From the NCBI GenBank assembly GCA_947573465.1, contig CANPET010000059.1, forward strand, positions 1-8,829: 8,829 nt of DNA, given 5' to 3'. The translations under genes were made by a program, and so were the position numbers. Position 1 is the stretch's first letter, and each line of letters starts with the position of its first letter. Positions 7,701 through 8,829 of this stretch are shown here, one piece after another. The notes under the pieces were generated by a model. That model was not told where the DNA came from. It did not search any database and saw only the letters and a list, made by a program, of their open reading frames with translations. The DNA comes from an uncultured Eubacterium sp. GTDB lineage: Bacteria; Bacillota; Clostridia; Lachnospirales; Lachnospiraceae.

Positions 7701-7795
7701 AGAAACTTAAGAATCAGAAGAAACTCTTTGTAAGAGTAAGAGCGGTTGGAGCTAAGAAGTGGTCAAAACCGAATAAGATTAAAATTAAAAAATAA
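4733..7795 (+). CDS. Secreted multi-module carbohydrate-binding protein, apparently non-catalytic
   Basis: 1020 residues. Signal peptide 1 to about 34 (basic start, hydrophobic core, then AVKA). An unnamed module follows (38-145), also present in the next protein. Then come a Pro/Thr linker; a CBM4/9-like beta-sandwich (about 158-312); an ETEPDETETD linker; a second, weaker CBM4/9-like unit (342-477); an Fn3-like unit (493-592); an F5/8 type C/CBM32-like discoidin domain (about 605-745, with IVDGNMGSRWQ and a late YVKVVV strand); a linker; an Fn3 domain (776-859); a long Thr/Pro linker (860-928); and a Lys-rich Fn3-like tail (929-1020). I see no glycosidase motif or LPXTG. CBM4 members can bind beta-1,3-glucan, which suits the upstream enzymes, but ligand specificity is inferred. 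It has its own promoter and terminator. It is probably a surface polysaccharide-capture or adhesion protein, held perhaps by the basic tail. Confidence 0.85.
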   Translation: MKLNKTMKKVWAYVCVVAMVVSSLTFYNNTAVKAAAPDWSTVDYAGDGAGGGKYTDKYKFYCEDSRVNLVNIQKPGFATVDSFYVTFPAAITSSSLGEGKYDPEGAGIAIHLDAFTAQETEFTVTDALGTYTCYVYYADGEGSEVATPAPTTTVAVNDGTEVLNGTTFTDADTEADPGPNGLWIEFGGEYTNNGDGSVSVAVPAYESGDNWATQLKQNQVQLNAGKWYKATYTITSDVDKTFQGMIQNNVNWTVYAENITKVAAGETKTVEFVFQAPATTNTVLFGIMMGYVNEPSEAANVTISNVSLKVYNEEPSTGETEPDETETDTTPAPTEPTPVEKGDVALSGYNWAIQTPGTEFTPSEYNGYGFTVQGIAADADQWSYGALLDAIEVTNGETYTLTMNVKSTVNKVVPIEFTNGTAINRTIAATPEGTTFTYKFTAKADTVKIYMPLGINGDDVEITDAYDITISDVQFDVTEPDETEPQTTVAADGEVTILEPAFAFDSSAGTKHYELHWNTVEGAATYTAYVDVEDEEHIARAYYNNYSFNKIGQTHVDHIAGEPGQTQKFIVVAYDADGALLARGIKEVTIPELTESEKAAAAIAAKFNSEDNYAKGATAIVSSGNDAQNIVDGNMGSRWQASVAGEDHAVGSEFFGVNLGEVKTIGQVIIAFEASYAATYDVYVAGADEVYGDTPVASGTADANNLISTVNFDEVEAQYVKVVVTEFSGNASTYGTSVYEIAVLPKAEEETTPASTETDTTPVPTETTPVTGEKPAAPAGLVHAPADDGTLPFHFSWAPSEGATSYKVYLNDEYVAEVTAPDYNFDEALFAEAGEYIIAVTAVKDGVESDKATVTYTVQGADPGTTPAETDTTPAAVETTTPDAGETTTPAVVETTTPAVTTVAPTTTAAPTTTAAPKTTAAPKTTVAKKLGKTKVTKASKKKAATKVKITFKKLKGAKKYQVQIAKNKKFKKILVKKIVKKAKVTIKSKKLKNQKKLFVRVRAVGAKKWSKPNKIKIKK
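7442..7513 (+). repeat. Four 18-bp units encoding APTTTA/APKTTA linker
   Basis: Four consecutive 18-bp units (7442, 7460, 7478, 7496) encode AAPTTT- and AAPKTT-type hexapeptides (residues 904-927). Units 1 and 2 are identical, and units 3 and 4 differ from each other only at the last codon, which suggests two recent local duplications. They form the end of the Thr/Pro linker in front of the basic C-terminal domain. Confidence 0.8.
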
Positions 7796-7808
7796 TTTTT
7801 AGAAGATG

Positions 7809-7837
7809 AGGCATCCTTAATGGATGCCTTATTTTTT
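7809..7837 (+). terminator. Intrinsic terminator after the modular surface-protein gene
   Basis: AGGCATCC (7809-7816) and GGATGCCT (7822-7829) form a perfect 8-bp stem with a 5-nt loop, followed by TATTTTTT. The stem can extend outward through GAAGA/TATTTT with A-U and G-U pairs. It starts 13 nt after the stop codon. Confidence 0.92.
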
Positions 7838-7914
7838 GCCTGCAAACTAAAAAAATGATACTCACTAAAAAAAGAGGTATAAAAAAATAATAGAAAATGT
7901 GATAAACTAATTTA

Positions 7915-7927
7915 GTTGTTATACAAC
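7915..7927. promoter_or_regulatory. Short palindrome upstream of the second surface-protein gene
   Basis: GTTGT-TAT-ACAAC is a perfect 5-bp inverted repeat around 3 nt, 36 nt before the ATG at 7964. A TACAAT (7932-7937) just downstream could be a -10 box, but no well-spaced -35 is evident (TTTAGT at 7911 gives only 15 bp), so I do not call a promoter. If TACAAT is used, the palindrome would fall in the spacer, a typical operator position. The rest of 7838-7963 is A-rich with nothing else I can support. Confidence 0.3.
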
Positions 7928-7963
7928 AATATACAATAGGAAATTTTGAAAGGAGTATTAGAA

Positions 7964-8829
7964 ATGCAAAAGAGTTTAAAGAAAGCGATTGCTGTTTTAT
8001 GTGCAATTGCGATGATCGTAACATCTGTTACAGTGTATAATGCGCAGACAGCAAAAGCTAATGCAAATGCTACTGGAAATGGTAAAGTATATACTGTTAC
8101 AGATGGAACAAATGAGGGATTTACAGGTTTCACATGTAATGGAATGGAAATTTTCAGTGAGGAAGATGGTCATATTGGTTTTGCATGGGCAGAAAAGGTA
8201 GATCCTGCAAGCATTAAAGTATCAATTAATGATGCAGAAGTAACTACATATAATGCAAATTCTAATGGAGTATTTGTTAATTATTCTCAGTTTAAAGATT
8301 TATCAGATGGAGAGCATCCAATCGTAGTGTCAGCAACAACAGCTGGGGAAAATGCAAAGCAGGTAACAGGAAATGCAACACTTAAGATTCAGGATCAGGG
8401 CGAAACAGAGCCGGCAGTTACAGATCCAAATGCAGTAAAGTGGGATACTATCGCATGGCTTGGAAATGGAACAACAGATCAGGCAAATCTTGATAGCTTT
8501 AAAGCATATGTTTCACCTGCAAATCCTAAAAAATTAGAAGTAATCAATATTCAGGCTAAAAATGATGTGAATGCACTTTATATGCCAAATAATGATTCTC
8601 CGGCAGAGAAGATTGAAGTAAATGGTGCAGATGTTACAGGTGATTGTATTACTGACGGAGCACAGACATTTGTTCCAGTGTCAATACTTACAAAAAAATA
8701 TAATACAGTTGTAATTACAACAGTGAATAGCAATGTATTATCAGCATTTATTTATAATAAAAATGGAGCCGGCAGTGAAGTTCAGACAACACCGGGTGAA
8801 GTTCAGACAACACCGGGTGAAGTTCAGAC
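7964..8829 (+). CDS. Secreted modular surface protein, N-terminal part (runs off the window)
   Basis: GAAAGGAG (7948-7955) lies 8 nt before ATG 7964. 288 complete codons are visible and no stop is reached. Residues 1-32 are a signal peptide (MQKSLKKAIAVLC start, ending TAKA). Residues 40-143 look like a beta-sandwich of unknown family (Val/Thr-rich strands, aromatic residues FTGFTCNG and GFAWAE). After a short QGETEPAVTDPN linker, residues 159-273 form a module resembling residues 38-145 of the preceding surface protein: W-x-T-[IV], later NIQ, and the same GSEV exit. A repetitive GEVQTTP linker follows at the window edge. With the shared signal peptide style this suggests a paralogue or a partner displayed on the same surface. 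Catalytic or anchoring domains, if any, lie outside the window. Specific function unknown. Confidence 0.85.
   Translation, partial: MQKSLKKAIAVLCAIAMIVTSVTVYNAQTAKANANATGNGKVYTVTDGTNEGFTGFTCNGMEIFSEEDGHIGFAWAEKVDPASIKVSINDAEVTTYNANSNGVFVNYSQFKDLSDGEHPIVVSATTAGENAKQVTGNATLKIQDQGETEPAVTDPNAVKWDTIAWLGNGTTDQANLDSFKAYVSPANPKKLEVINIQAKNDVNALYMPNNDSPAEKIEVNGADVTGDCITDGAQTFVPVSILTKKYNTVVITTVNSNVLSAFIYNKNGAGSEVQTTPGEVQTTPGEVQ
8777..8829 (+). repeat. Perfect 21-bp tandem repeat (GEVQTTP heptapeptide), open at the window edge
   Basis: The unit GAAGTTCAGACAACACCGGGT occurs at 8777-8797 and 8798-8818, and its first 11 bases recur at 8819-8829 where the window ends. Copies are identical at every base, including third codon positions, and encode in-frame GEVQTTP repeats. 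The total copy number is unknown. Confidence 0.9.

Noticed and set aside
7041..7701. Long open frames on the minus strand across the Thr/Pro linker and Lys-rich end
   Set aside because: They are antisense reflections of repetitive codons (aca, gca, aag) in the real gene; they encode low-complexity Val/Leu strings and lack convincing ribosome sites.

Overview
The window looks like chromosomal DNA of a low-GC Gram-positive anaerobe, most likely a gut or rumen Lachnospiraceae (Roseburia/Butyrivibrio/Coprococcus/Lachnospira type). The reasons are the AT-rich base composition, strong AGGAGG-type ribosome binding sites, A/C-rich codons (aca, gca) in the secreted proteins, Thr/Pro/Glu-rich linkers, and a lysine-rich Fn3-like C-terminus that I associate with surface proteins of these bacteria. 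The genus is inference. All genes lie on the + strand.

Layout. (1) 1-528: the 3' end of a gene for a PD-(D/E)XK nuclease-like protein of unknown function, probably unrelated to the rest. (2) 529-807: a regulatory gap with an extended -10 promoter, two perfect inverted repeats, and a possible 28-codon leader ORF whose stop overlaps the next start (ATGA). (3) 808-3504: a GH94-type glycoside phosphorylase. (4) 3542-4444: a compact GH17-type glycosidase 37 nt downstream, followed by a clear intrinsic terminator. Neither enzyme has a signal peptide, so both should be cytosolic. (5) 4733-7795: a separately promoted, secreted 1020-residue protein built of binding and linker modules with no recognisable catalytic domain, ending in a 92-residue tail with 38 Lys, 2 Arg and no Asp or Glu; a terminator follows. 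(6) 7964 to the right edge: the start of a second secreted protein with a similar signal peptide and a diverged copy of a module found in the first, running into a perfect 21-bp tandem repeat at the window edge.

How they may work together (inference). The GH94/GH17 pair fits intracellular breakdown of short beta-1,3-glucans. GH17 would trim or split beta-1,3-gluco-oligosaccharides, and GH94 would phosphorolyse laminaribiose (or a related beta-glucoside) to glucose 1-phosphate plus a shortened sugar. The two secreted proteins could hold glucan or other polysaccharide at the cell surface. No transporter or regulator is visible, so the locus would need partners outside the window. The least ordinary parts are the structured leader of the GH94 gene, the module shared by the two surface proteins, and the extreme charge asymmetry of the first surface protein.
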